Notes under the pieces: generated by a model
The model's input: only the letters and a program-made list of their open reading frames with translations
The model's database searches: none
What the model was told of the DNA's origin: nothing
Part shown: piece after piece, positions 34,288-43,271 of the stretch
Layout: the number at the start of each line of letters is the position of its first letter
Numbering within the stretch: the first letter of the stretch is position 1
Assembly: GCA_938041035.1 (NCBI GenBank)
Contig: CALHYX010000022.1
Coordinates: 1-64,000, forward strand
DNA length: 64,000 nt
Origin: an uncultured Acidimicrobiales bacterium
GTDB taxonomy: Bacteria; Actinomycetota; Acidimicrobiia; Acidimicrobiales; SHLQ01
Direction: 5' to 3'
Translations under genes and position numbers: made by a program

Positions 34288-34397
34288 CCGTTCCGGCGCT
34301 ACCTATCGCCCGCAACGCCCCGAGCGGCGAAACCCATTTCGATCGCCGTTCTAGGCCGTCCGACTCAATTGCGACCGCGGGCCTCCGATTGGCCCCT

Positions 34398-34766
34398 ATG
34401 ACATGGTTCCCCCGCAGAAAAGCCAAGGTCACCCAATCGTCGACATCTCACGGGTCGACAGCCCGTTCGTGGACAGCGCCGCCGGATCGCGCCAAACGTC
34501 GGCGCCGCTGGCCGCGTGACCCCTTTGCCACCAAGGCCGCGGAGGTCGGCATCGGCGACCTCGCCGACACGGTGGCGTCGGCCACCGACCTCGATCTCCG
34601 CGACAGCGCCGTGCGAGCGAGCAGCCGCCGGTCCTTCGACAACGAATGGGGCGACCTCTCCGAACGCGACCAGGATCAGGCCGAAGCCGCCGCCTTCGAT
34701 GAGTTCTGGGAACGCGCCGGCGGCCCCGGCTCGCTCGAAGAGCGCCTCGTTCGCATCCTGGGCTGA
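34398..34766 (+). CDS. Hypothetical protein, charged
   Basis: This 122-aa protein starts with a basic stretch (MTWFPRRKAK, then DRAKRRRRWPRDPF). It continues with acidic helical sequence (VGIGDLADTVASATDLDLRD; WGDLSERDQDQAEAAAFDEF). No known family. It ends 8 bases before the convergent 34775 gene. The basic N-terminus could bind nucleic acid, but nothing proves it. Confidence 0.5.
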   Translation: MTWFPRRKAKVTQSSTSHGSTARSWTAPPDRAKRRRRWPRDPFATKAAEVGIGDLADTVASATDLDLRDSAVRASSRRSFDNEWGDLSERDQDQAEAAAFDEFWERAGGPGSLEERLVRILG

Positions 34767-34774
34767 GCCGCCCG

Positions 34775-36085
34775 TCAGTCCTTCGTCGCGACCCGGACGG
34801 CGGCCGGCAGAAGCCATCGACCCAGTTCGGTGAGGCGCCCCGCGCCGTCGATGATGCCGGTCAGCTCCCAGGCGTACAGGGTCTGCCCGAACGCCCAGGC
34901 GATCAGCGGGCGATCCCGCTTGGGGATCGTCGTCGTGATCTCGGCGCATCGGTTGATGTTGTCGACGAGCGACTCCGGGGTCACCACGGTTCCCACCCCG
35001 TTGCGAACCAGCGGGATGATCGCTCCGAGCCAGTCCGCCCACTCGAGGGTGGCGATCGCCTCGGCGGCGTCGCGTTCGTGGGCGGACAGGTCGCCGGGAT
35101 CGATGTAGGCCCCGGCCAGTCGAGCGAGCAACTCCACATCACCGACATCGTCGGGATTGCAACCCGCCAGTCCGGCCACCACGACGAGCGAGCGGAGGTC
35201 AGCGGCGGTGTCGGCGTCGACCCGCATCGCGGTGGGATCGACCAGGGCCGGCCGCAAGAGGCGGGCGACGGTCGCGACGACCTCCGGCGGGTGCACCGGC
35301 TCGCCGAGGGCGGCGTCGAGAACCGCGACCGCCGCCGCACGATCCTCATCGTCGGGAGCAATATCGTCGAGACCGTCGGCGGAGGACGCGTCGGGGTCGC
35401 TCGCCAGCACCAGGGGCGAGGCGATCCCCATCGAGAGCAGCCGGGCGTTCGCGACCACGAGGTTCAGGGCGATGTCGACACCATCGGCCACCGGCGCCAA
35501 CGCCGCATCGGCCAGCAGTGCGGTGGCATCGGCAACCTCCAGCACCTCGGGCACGGTTCCGGTACCGAGCAGGTCCTCGGCCACCGACTCGAGGAGGTCA
35601 CCGGACCCGAATCGGATGTCGGACACGTACCGGACCGTGTCGGGTTGGTCCGGGCGGGGGCCGGCATGAGCGCCCGCCGCGGCGATGCCGGTGAGCGAGA
35701 TGTCGATGAGCATCGTGTGGGTGGATTCGTCGACGTGGGCGAACTCCACGATGACCGTGGCGGTACCGTCGCCGGGCAACAGCCAGGCCGAACGGGCGGT
35801 CGCCGTGCCGACGACCTCGACCCAGTCGGGCGGCGTCGCGCCATCCTGGACCAGCGACGCCGCGGCGTTGCGGGCGATACGGTCGGCCGGCGCCTCGATG
35901 ATTGCGGCGAGGGCATACAGCAGCCCACACGCGTTGTCGCCCCCGATGTCGGCGACGGCCCCAAGCGCGGCGAGATCAGCGTCCGCCGCGAATCCGGACG
36001 CCCACACCTCGGCCTGAGCCGCGCCGAGTTCCGCGAGGACGCTGGCGCGCGCAACGACTCCGGGGACGTGGGAATGGTCGGCCAT
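34775..36085 (-). CDS. Hypothetical protein, 436 aa
   Basis: The protein is Ala/Asp-rich and apparently soluble. The middle has AWLLPGDGTATVIVEFAHVD and a repeated ADATALLADAALAPVADGVD-like alpha-helical character. The C-terminal third is more hydrophobic (LEWADWLGAIIPLVRNGVG; PLIAWAFGQTLYAWELTG) and resembles a winged-helix-like end (LTGIIDGAGRLTELGRWLLP). No function is recognised. ATG 36085 is preferred; the frame runs back to GTG 36142, which overlaps the promoter shared with mutM. Confidence 0.6.
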   Translation of the reverse strand: MADHSHVPGVVARASVLAELGAAQAEVWASGFAADADLAALGAVADIGGDNACGLLYALAAIIEAPADRIARNAAASLVQDGATPPDWVEVVGTATARSAWLLPGDGTATVIVEFAHVDESTHTMLIDISLTGIAAAGAHAGPRPDQPDTVRYVSDIRFGSGDLLESVAEDLLGTGTVPEVLEVADATALLADAALAPVADGVDIALNLVVANARLLSMGIASPLVLASDPDASSADGLDDIAPDDEDRAAAVAVLDAALGEPVHPPEVVATVARLLRPALVDPTAMRVDADTAADLRSLVVVAGLAGCNPDDVGDVELLARLAGAYIDPGDLSAHERDAAEAIATLEWADWLGAIIPLVRNGVGTVVTPESLVDNINRCAEITTTIPKRDRPLIAWAFGQTLYAWELTGIIDGAGRLTELGRWLLPAAVRVATKD

Positions 36086-36149
36086 CGCGTCAGCCTGCCA
36101 CACGCACCGGCGCGCGGTTTCACCGTGGTCGTCGATGACCACCGGAGGC

Positions 36150-36155
36150 TAGGTT
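36150..36155 (+). promoter_or_regulatory. -10 element TAGGTT, leaderless mutM
   Basis: The hexamer ends 6 bases before the ATG at 36162. On the opposite strand TAGCCT (36146-36151) overlaps it, giving back-to-back promoters for mutM and the 436-aa gene. Confidence 0.55.
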
Positions 36156-36161
36156 CACGTG

Positions 36162-36968
36162 ATGCCCGAGCTTCCCGAGGTCGAGACGATCCGGCGCCAA
36201 CTGGGGCCCCTGGTCACCGGCCGTACCGTGGTCGAAGCCGATGGCCACCCGTCCGAGAAGTTCGTCTCGGCCCGCGACTGCATCGGCGCCACGATGGGCG
36301 AGGTGCGCCGGCGCGGTAAGTACCTGTTGATCGATCTCACCGGCGGCTCGGAACCCGGGCGGCGCGAACTGGTGGTGCACCTGGGGATGACCGGAATGTT
36401 GTTGCCCACCGTCGAGCCCGACGACCCCTATGTGCGAGCACGGTGGTTCTTTGACGACCGCACCGAGCTCGTCTTTCGCGACGTTCGCCGATTCGGCCGG
36501 ATTCGGGTCGTTCCGGCCGGTGATCATTCGACGATCGCCACCCTCGCAAAGCTCGGCCCGGAGCCATTGGCGGACGACTTTGACCCCGAGGACTTTTACC
36601 AGGCATTGCGCCGGAGCAAGCGCCGGGTCAAGACCCAGCTGCTCTCGCAGGTCCCGGTAGCCGGCGTTGGCAACATCTACGCCGACGAGGCCTTGTGGCG
36701 GGCGCGGATTCGCCCGTCGGCTCGCCGCGTAACCCGGGCCGAAGCGACCCGATTACACGGCCACATCCGCGACGTGCTCGCCGCCGGAATCGCCAACGGA
36801 GGCACGACGTTGCGCGACTACCGGACGGTCGAGGGGGCGGAGGGCACCAATCAGTTCGCCCTCGATTGTTATGGTCGAGCGGGTGAACCCTGTCGGAGGT
36901 GTGCCTCCGTGCTCACGTCCCGCCAGATCGATGCCCGCACCACCACCTGGTGTCCGGCGTGTCAGTAG
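36162..36968 (+). CDS. mutM: Formamidopyrimidine-DNA glycosylase
   Basis: This 268-aa repair enzyme has the catalytic N-terminal PELPEVETIRRQL (Pro2 after Met removal, Glu3). It also has RRRGKYLL with the conserved Lys, VAGVGNIYADEALWRARI of the H2TH region, and the zinc finger CRRC...CPACQ at the end. It removes 8-oxoguanine and ring-opened purines from DNA. All key residues are present. It is monocistronic. Confidence 0.95.
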   Translation: MPELPEVETIRRQLGPLVTGRTVVEADGHPSEKFVSARDCIGATMGEVRRRGKYLLIDLTGGSEPGRRELVVHLGMTGMLLPTVEPDDPYVRARWFFDDRTELVFRDVRRFGRIRVVPAGDHSTIATLAKLGPEPLADDFDPEDFYQALRRSKRRVKTQLLSQVPVAGVGNIYADEALWRARIRPSARRVTRAEATRLHGHIRDVLAAGIANGGTTLRDYRTVEGAEGTNQFALDCYGRAGEPCRRCASVLTSRQIDARTTTWCPACQ

Positions 36969-37016
36969 GCGCTCCCGGCGAACGCCAAGCCCCCGTCTTC
37001 CCACCCAATCTTCCCA

Positions 37017-37061
37017 GTTGCACTTTCATGCTGTACACCTTCATTGTGTACACTTTCGTAT
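37017..37061 (+). repeat. Three 15-bp direct repeats over the promoter of the Wzz-OmpA fusion gene
   Basis: The copies GTTGCACTTTCATGC, TGTACACCTTCATTG and TGTACACTTTCGTAT are adjacent and share T-x-CAC-Y-TTC-R-T. The AT content is much higher than around it. They run into the -10 element, so they are probably binding sites for a regulator that binds in tandem. Confidence 0.65.
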
Positions 37062-37064
37062 GAT
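37059..37064 (+). promoter_or_regulatory. -10 element TATGAT of the Wzz-OmpA fusion gene
   Basis: TATGAT lies at the end of the third 15-bp repeat. Transcription would begin near 37071, giving a leader of about 86 nt. Confidence 0.5.
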
Positions 37065-37078
37065 TCTATGAATTTCGA

Positions 37079-37126
37079 GCCAACCGCCTCATTCGTTGGC
37101 TTCCGACCGCTGTGCGCACAGCGGTC
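37079..37126 (+). promoter_or_regulatory. Two hairpins in the 5' leader
   Basis: First: GCCAAC-N10-GTTGGC at 37079-37100. Second: a perfect 22-bp palindrome at 37105-37126, with half site GACCGCTGTGC. Both are between the predicted transcription start and the Shine-Dalgarno (AGGAGAGG near 37139-37146). They may regulate translation or RNA stability. Confidence 0.55.
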
Positions 37127-37156
37127 AGTACTTCCCCCAGGAGAGGCAACCCATCA

Positions 37157-40100
37157 ATGAACCCCCCAGCATCCAAGCCCCGGGTCCTGTTGTTCCTGGT
37201 GGCTCTCGCCGCCCTGGCGGGTGCGGTCGCGTACCTCATCGACAGCGGTCGAGCCGACCGGTTCGAAGCGACCACCACCATCGCCCTCGCCGCCGGCTCC
37301 GATGCCGACCCGGTGTCGGTCCTGCCCGAACTCGCCTCCACCGCGGAGAGTCCGTCGACGCTGTCGGATCTGCGCGGTGAGCTCGACGAGCCCGAGACCC
37401 TTTCCGGGGTTACCACCCGCATCACCCCCAGCGGCGAACCCGAACGGGTCGAGATCACTGCGACCGCCTCGACCGCCACCGCCGCCGCCGCATCGGCCAA
37501 CAACGCAGCCGACCTCTTGACCGAGCGCCGGGCGAGCGTTCTGGGGTCGACCGACCTGGAGGTCATCGAGGAAGCGACCCCGCCCACCGATCCGGCCGCC
37601 CCGCGACCGCTTCGGACCGCGTTGGCCGCCGCCATTGCGACGTTCCTGTTCGGTCTCCTGGCGAGCCTGCTCTGGAACATGCGCCGCCCGAAGGTGGGCG
37701 AAGCGTCGAAGACCGTGGTGCGCAACGTCGAGGCTTCCCCGACCGAGCCCATGGACGCGCCGACCGCCCTCGCGGCACCCGAGGCGCCGAGCGCCCCGGC
37801 GATCGAGGCTCCGGCCCCTCCCACGCCTCCGACGACACCGGCCCCGCCAACGATCCCCTCCCCGCCAACGATCCCCTCCCCGCCAACGATGGATTCCCCG
37901 CCGGCGGTGACCCGCAACACCACGCCCCTCGTCCCGATTCGCACGCCCGAGCCAGCCGTCGAGCCCGCGCCCGCCGCCACCGCGTCACCAACATTGGGAC
38001 CGGCTCGGAGCCTCACCGGTGACCCGGCCGGCCCCGATACCGACCGCGCCAGGGCCGACGACACCACCACCGCCAACGACACCGCCACGGCCAACGACAC
38101 CGGCACGCCCGAAACCACCGCGCTCGAAACCCCCGTCCCGGACGCCAACCCGCCGCAAACCCCCGCGACCGCAACCCCGGACGAGCCGACAATCTCCGAC
38201 GAGCCGGCCGTTTCCTACGAGGCAGCAGCGGCGACGCCGCCCGCTCCCCCCGCACCCGTGCCCGCCGGCGCGGAAGCCGACGACGGTGCCCGGACCCCGG
38301 CCGAGCAGCCCGAACCGATCATCGACCTCACCGATCCGCCGACCGCACCGACGCCCCCAACTTCGACCCGAGTCCCACCCACCTTTGCCAAGGCGACCCC
38401 AGCCGCGCCCGCGCCGGCGCGGTTCGGACGAACGATCGCCCGACCGGCGGCCGCGGGTGCCGTGGCCGGTTCGTTGAGCGAACGGCTGGCGGCCTCGCGG
38501 GCCGCGGCGCCCGTCGATGCCGACCCTGCGGTTCCAGCCCCGCCGTCGCCGGGCACTCCCGCGTTCTCCTCGACCCCACCCACCGTCGACGCACCGGCCA
38601 TCGCCGAACCGGCGGGCGACGACTCGGCAACCGTGTCGTTCATGGCGGGGCGGCCTCGTCCGAGCTCGGAGTTTGACCCCGACGCCGACTGGACCGTGGC
38701 CAGCGCCGTCGACGCCACCACCGTCACCGATTCGGCCACCCCGGTTACCCCGCAGCCTGCGGCGGGGGTCGAACTCCCCGTGACCGACATCGACCTCACC
38801 GACCTGCCCTACGCCCCCGACGCGCCCACCGAGACCCCATCACCGGCCACTATCGCGACGCCGACCGACACGGCCCCACCCACCGAGACGCCACCACCGG
38901 CCCACATCGCGACGCCGGCCGAGACGGTTCCACCAGCCGAGACGGCCCCACCGGTTGAGGGTCCCGAGGACACGTCGTCGTCAATCCTCGGTCCCGGCCG
39001 CACGATCGCCGCCGGGGTCGCCGGAGCCGGCCTCGCCGCCGGAGCACTCGCCGGGGACTCCACGCCCACCGACGACCCGCCCGACGAGCTGAAGAGCGCG
39101 TTGGGCGACATCCAGTCCGCCGTGGCCGAACGCGACGGCCTTGCGCCAACCACCACCGCGCCAACCACCGCCACGCCATCCAACATCACGCCACCTCCCG
39201 CACCCGGCGTCTCGCCGCCGCAGGACGCGATCGTCCCACCCGACCTTCCCACCGAAGCCGTCGCGACCGACCCGATCGCCGCAGACCCGGCTTCCCTCCC
39301 GGGCACCCCCACAGCCAACCCGGCGACGACCGAGTTGCCGTCGACCGCCTCGCTCGCCTCCGACGTGCTCGTCGGCGATCTTGCGATGGTCACCACCCAT
39401 CTACGCCGACGACCCGACGCCCCCAAGATCATCCTGTTTGCCGACACCCAGTTGGCCGATGCGAGCCACGCCGGAGCGGGTCGCCTCACCGAGTCGCTCG
39501 CCCACACCGGCCTCTCCAGTGCGCACATCCGAGTGGACAAGCCGGTGGGCAACGAGCCGACGGTGGTCGACTACCTCAACGGTCGCCGCAGCCTCGAAGA
39601 CGTGGTTCGCCGGGCCGACGCCTCGGTCGCGAGCTATGAGATCACCACCGGCGATGTCGATCTGCCCCAGCTGGGCCAGATGATCGACCTGCTGCGCGAC
39701 TCGACCGACCGCATCGTGCTCTCCGGCGCATCCCACGGCGCCACCAACAAACAGCTCGAATTGGCGGTCTTCACCGATGCCGTCGTGGGTCAGACCCGGC
39801 GCAACGAGCCCATCGCCCCGCTCGCCGCGGCCTTCGACCAGGTCGGCGTTCCGGTTATCGCAGCGATCGCGGGCCCGGTGGCCGCGCCCGAGCCCCCGCG
39901 CAAGAGGCGTTGGCTCCGTTGGCTACTCGGCGCCCTACTCATCGCTGCACTGTTGGTCGGCGCCTATCTTCTCGCTCGGGCGATCTTTGGCGACGACGGC
40001 GGCGACGCGACCGGTGGATCCGTGGGTGAGGTCGTCACCGAGACCGATGCGGGAGGCGAAACCGACGTCGCCGAGGATCTCCCCGACACCGACCTCGAGG

Positions 40101-40807
40101 CCCCCGCCGACACCGAAGCCCCCGCCGACGCCGAAGCCCCGGCCGACGCCGACCCGGCCGACGATGTCGACACCACGCCCGACCCCGACCCCGACACCGC
40201 CGATGCCGTCGGCCCCGTACTGCCCAGCATCCCCGAAGACCTGATCGATCCCGATGGCGATGCCGACGTCGGCGGCCCGGCCGTCGAGGGCGACGTTCGT
40301 CAGGCGATCTATCGCGACGGCAAGCTCTACCTCGAAGGCCCCGTGCCCGATCAGGACACCGCCGATGAGCTGATCGCCAAAGCCGCCGAGGTCATCGGCG
40401 AGGACAACGTGATCAACAACTACGTCGTCGATCCCGGCGCCGACCCCGTCATCGACGGCCGGGTTGTCGTCGACGAGGAGTTCGTCTTCGAGACGGGAAG
40501 CACCGTCATACTCGAGGAGAATAACGAGATCATCGAGCTCGGGTATCTCGTGATGACCTTGAACCCCCAGGCGACGATGGTGGTCACCGGTCATGCGGAT
40601 TCCCGGGGCGATGCCGAAGCCAACCTCGCGCTGTCCGAGGAACGAGCCCGGAGCGTGGTCGATGCCATCTCCGCGCTCGGCGTGCCGATCGAGCGATTCC
40701 GTTGGGTCGGCGTCGGCGACACCGAACCCGTCGCCTCGAACGACACCGAGGAAGGACGGCGTATGAACCGCCGAATCGAAGTCGAGATCCAGGACCTGCT
40801 GTCCTAG
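37157..40807 (+). CDS. Large envelope protein: Wzz-like, Pro/Thr linker, degenerate ATPase-like, BON and OmpA domains
   Basis: This 1216-aa protein has a helix at 9-29 and a Wzz-like extracytoplasmic part with a second helix at about 152-178. A Pro/Thr/Ala-rich linker follows (about 180-735). The region at 735-910 resembles a BY-kinase/ParA fold (PKIILFADTQ; TVVDYLNGRRSLEDVV; DRIVLSGASHG) without any Walker A loop. A third helix (about 921-943), an acidic linker, a BON-like part (1043-1095) and an OmpA peptidoglycan-binding domain (TGHADSRGDAEANLALSEERAR) complete it. The BON-OmpA end recalls mycobacterial ArfA. ATG 37157 has AGGAGAGG upstream. The whole combination is unfamiliar; a scaffold linking glycan export to the wall would fit. 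Confidence 0.75.
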   Translation: MNPPASKPRVLLFLVALAALAGAVAYLIDSGRADRFEATTTIALAAGSDADPVSVLPELASTAESPSTLSDLRGELDEPETLSGVTTRITPSGEPERVEITATASTATAAAASANNAADLLTERRASVLGSTDLEVIEEATPPTDPAAPRPLRTALAAAIATFLFGLLASLLWNMRRPKVGEASKTVVRNVEASPTEPMDAPTALAAPEAPSAPAIEAPAPPTPPTTPAPPTIPSPPTIPSPPTMDSPPAVTRNTTPLVPIRTPEPAVEPAPAATASPTLGPARSLTGDPAGPDTDRARADDTTTANDTATANDTGTPETTALETPVPDANPPQTPATATPDEPTISDEPAVSYEAAAATPPAPPAPVPAGAEADDGARTPAEQPEPIIDLTDPPTAPTPPTSTRVPPTFAKATPAAPAPARFGRTIARPAAAGAVAGSLSERLAASRAAAPVDADPAVPAPPSPGTPAFSSTPPTVDAPAIAEPAGDDSATVSFMAGRPRPSSEFDPDADWTVASAVDATTVTDSATPVTPQPAAGVELPVTDIDLTDLPYAPDAPTETPSPATIATPTDTAPPTETPPPAHIATPAETVPPAETAPPVEGPEDTSSSILGPGRTIAAGVAGAGLAAGALAGDSTPTDDPPDELKSALGDIQSAVAERDGLAPTTTAPTTATPSNITPPPAPGVSPPQDAIVPPDLPTEAVATDPIAADPASLPGTPTANPATTELPSTASLASDVLVGDLAMVTTHLRRRPDAPKIILFADTQLADASHAGAGRLTESLAHTGLSSAHIRVDKPVGNEPTVVDYLNGRRSLEDVVRRADASVASYEITTGDVDLPQLGQMIDLLRDSTDRIVLSGASHGATNKQLELAVFTDAVVGQTRRNEPIAPLAAAFDQVGVPVIAAIAGPVAAPEPPRKRRWLRWLLGALLIAALLVGAYLLARAIFGDDGGDATGGSVGEVVTETDAGGETDVAEDLPDTDLEAPADTEAPADAEAPADADPADDVDTTPDPDPDTADAVGPVLPSIPEDLIDPDGDADVGGPAVEGDVRQAIYRDGKLYLEGPVPDQDTADELIAKAAEVIGEDNVINNYVVDPGADPVIDGRVVVDEEFVFETGSTVILEENNEIIELGYLVMTLNPQATMVVTGHADSRGDAEANLALSEERARSVVDAISALGVPIERFRWVGVGDTEPVASNDTEEGRRMNRRIEVEIQDLLS

Positions 40808-40836
40808 CTCGTCGCCACTTGCACCCGCCGGGCCGA

Positions 40837-40842
40837 TACGGT
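40837..40842 (+). promoter_or_regulatory. -10 element TACGGT, leaderless M48 protease gene
   Basis: The hexamer ends 7 bases before the GTG at 40850. Confidence 0.55.
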
Positions 40843-40849
40843 CATCGGC

Positions 40850-41920
40850 GTGAGTGATCGACCGGACTTCCATGAGCTGATCGCCCGCAACCGGCGGGCG
40901 ACCTGGGGGCTGCTGTTCGCGTTCTTTCTCCTGCTGTGCGTGGTGTCGAGCTCGATTTCCTACGGCATCGGCGCCGGCCTCATCGGGGTGATCATCGCCA
41001 TCATCTTCTCCGGTGGCACCTCGTATTCGGGCTACGTGTCGTCGAAGTCGCTCGCACTGCGGGCGACCGGCGCCCACCCCGCCACCCGCGAGGAGTACCT
41101 CCAGCTCCACAACATCGTCGAAGGCATCGCCATCGCCGCCGCGATCCCGATGCCGGAGGTGTACGTCGTCGAAGACCCGGCACCGAATGCGTTCGCAACC
41201 GGCCGGAACCCCGAAAACGCGGCGGTAGCCGTCACCACCGGCCTGCTCGCCAAGATGGAGCGCGACGAACTCGAAGGCGTCATCGCCCACGAGATCGCCC
41301 ACATTCGCAACTACGACATCCTGGTGATGACCGCGGCGGTCGCCACCGCCGGCTCCATCGCCTTGATGGTCGACCTGTTCTGGCGCATGTTGTACTTCGG
41401 CGGCAACCGCCGCGGCGGCAACGACGACGGGCCCAACCCGCTCGTCATCGTCGGGGTGATCGCGGTGGCGATCCTGGCTCCGCTCGCCGCCGCCATGATG
41501 AAGGCCGCGGTGAGCCGACGACGAGAAGCCCTGGCCGACGCCACCGCGGTCGAGCTCACCCGGTACCCGTCCGGTCTGCGCAAAGCGCTCGAGAAGCTCG
41601 ACGCCGACAGCACCCAGGTCAGTCGCACCTCCCACGCCACCTCACACCTGTGGATCGAAACCCCCGACGACCACCAGGACAACCACCGGGGCCGCCGGTT
41701 CAACGACATGTTCGACACCCACCCACCGCTCGCCGAGCGCATCAACCTGCTGCGCGAGATGGAGGGTATAGAGCCCTACACCGGCCCGACGGAGAGCGAA
41801 CCGTTGACCAGACGACGCGACACCGATCTCGCCGAGCCGGGTTGGTACGTGGACCCGTCCAGCCCCACCGGACGGTTGCGGTACTGGGACGGGCTCGGCT
41901 GGACCACCAACACCCGGTGA
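40850..41920 (+). CDS. HtpX-like M48 membrane protease with C-terminal DUF2510-type domain
   Basis: This 356-aa protein has two N-terminal helices, then the zinc site HEIAH (His147, Glu148, His151) with the third ligand Glu226 in SRRREALADATAVEL. It also has two further helices between these and NAFATGRNPENAAVAVTTGL, typical of HtpX. The last 30 residues (PGWYVDPSSPTGRLRYWDGL) form a DUF2510-type domain, not part of standard HtpX. It probably degrades misfolded membrane proteins. The next lipoprotein gene overlaps its stop (GTGA). Confidence 0.88.
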   Translation: MSDRPDFHELIARNRRATWGLLFAFFLLLCVVSSSISYGIGAGLIGVIIAIIFSGGTSYSGYVSSKSLALRATGAHPATREEYLQLHNIVEGIAIAAAIPMPEVYVVEDPAPNAFATGRNPENAAVAVTTGLLAKMERDELEGVIAHEIAHIRNYDILVMTAAVATAGSIALMVDLFWRMLYFGGNRRGGNDDGPNPLVIVGVIAVAILAPLAAAMMKAAVSRRREALADATAVELTRYPSGLRKALEKLDADSTQVSRTSHATSHLWIETPDDHQDNHRGRRFNDMFDTHPPLAERINLLREMEGIEPYTGPTESEPLTRRRDTDLAEPGWYVDPSSPTGRLRYWDGLGWTTNTR

Positions 41921-43191
41921 CCTCTCCTCGCGGGCTGGTCCTCGGACTGGTCGCGCTGCTCGCGGTCCCCGCCTGTTCGACCAGCATCGACGATCGACTC
42001 GGTCCGTCCACCACCACCACGTCGCCACCCCCGTCAGAGCAAGCCACCGACCCCACTCCCCCCGCCGCGGCCGACCTGCCCGGCGAAATCGCGGTGCTGG
42101 GCCGCGAAGGCGAGCTCCGGGTGTTCACCCCATCCGGGGAGCTCATCGACGAGGGGGCGCCCCGCAGTACCCAGGCCACCTGGGGAGCCGACCGAGTGTT
42201 GGGCTCGGTGTCGCTGGGGCCCGATGGCGGCGCTCCGTCGGTTGCGGTCCGATCCGGGGGCGCGACCACCGCGACCTCGATCGAGGCGCCGCCGTTCTAC
42301 CTGTTCTGGAGCCCACCCGGCGACCGGCTGGCCACCCTCGGTTCGCTCGGCCCCGGAACGATCGGCCTCCGGGTGCTCGACGTCGCTGAGGACTCGCTCA
42401 CGACCTGGGCTGAGGGCACGTCGTTGTACTTCGACTGGTCACCCGATGGCCGCCGCGTGCTCGCCCACATCGACGACGAACGGCTGGTAGTGCTCGACGG
42501 CGACGCCGAACCCCGGACGCTCGATCTCGCCACGGGTCAGTTCCAGGCGCCGGCGTGGACCGGTCCGACCACCGCCGTCGTGGTCATCGACACTCCCGAG
42601 GGGCGCTTCCTTACCGAACTCGATGTCGATTCACTCGCCCGGAACGACCTCGTTCGCTTCGAGGGCGCAATCGCCTTCGCCGTCTCGCCCGACAACGAGT
42701 CCGTCGCCTACTACCTGCGCGGTGGCGGTGGGTCCGGCGCACCCGACGATGTCACCGTGGCCTACCAGGCGATGGCCGCCGCGGGGGTGCACATCGTCGA
42801 CATCGCGTCCGGCGAGGACCTTGCCCTCGACCCCGACACCAATCCAGACGATGCCCATCTCTGGCTCGACTGGAGCCCCGACAGCACCTCGCTGGCCGTC
42901 CTCCGGTTCGCGGGCGGCAACGGGCGCCTCGACTGGGAGTTCTGGGATCCCGTCGCCCTCGCCCGCGTCGATCGGGTCGGCGACATCACCATCGCGCCCC
43001 TGACCCTCGGCACCTACCTGCCGTTCGCCGACCAGTACGCCCACAGCCAGACCGGCTGGTCCCCCGATGGCCGCGCCTACGTCCTGGCCGACACAGGCGA
43101 CGACGGGCGACCCGAGACCAAGCTTCATGTCATCGGGGGCGACACCACCGCGCTGGCCCCGGGAACCGCGGCGTTCTGGTCGCTCGACTGA
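41917..43191 (+). CDS. TolB/WD40-like beta-propeller lipoprotein
   Basis: This 424-aa protein has a signal peptide ending LLAVPACS and a Ser/Thr/Pro-rich linker. It then has propeller blades with recurrent W-SPDG motifs (FYLFWSPPGDRL, LYFDWSPDGRRV, LWLDWSPDSTSL, QTGWSPDGRAY). Such proteins act as binding scaffolds at the cell surface. Translation is coupled to the M48 protease gene by a GTGA overlap, so it may present substrates to the protease or act in the same envelope process. Confidence 0.8.
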   Translation: MTSPRGLVLGLVALLAVPACSTSIDDRLGPSTTTTSPPPSEQATDPTPPAAADLPGEIAVLGREGELRVFTPSGELIDEGAPRSTQATWGADRVLGSVSLGPDGGAPSVAVRSGGATTATSIEAPPFYLFWSPPGDRLATLGSLGPGTIGLRVLDVAEDSLTTWAEGTSLYFDWSPDGRRVLAHIDDERLVVLDGDAEPRTLDLATGQFQAPAWTGPTTAVVVIDTPEGRFLTELDVDSLARNDLVRFEGAIAFAVSPDNESVAYYLRGGGGSGAPDDVTVAYQAMAAAGVHIVDIASGEDLALDPDTNPDDAHLWLDWSPDSTSLAVLRFAGGNGRLDWEFWDPVALARVDRVGDITIAPLTLGTYLPFADQYAHSQTGWSPDGRAYVLADTGDDGRPETKLHVIGGDTTALAPGTAAFWSLD

Positions 43192-43258
43192 GCGTTCAGA
43201 CCCGCGACCGCGGAAGGCACCGCGCCCCCGCCGCCGTTGGGTGGGCGCGATCTGCCCC

Positions 43259-43264
43259 TAGCCT
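43259..43264 (+). promoter_or_regulatory. -10 element TAGCCT, leaderless DUF3048 gene
   Basis: The hexamer ends 7 bases before the GTG at 43272. Confidence 0.55.
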
Positions 43265-43271
43265 GTGGGGC

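Noticed and set aside
42555-43271. Upstream extension of the DUF3048 protein
   Set aside because: It overlaps the propeller lipoprotein gene and is Arg-rich nonsense. A signal peptide starts at GTG 43272, directly after a -10 element.
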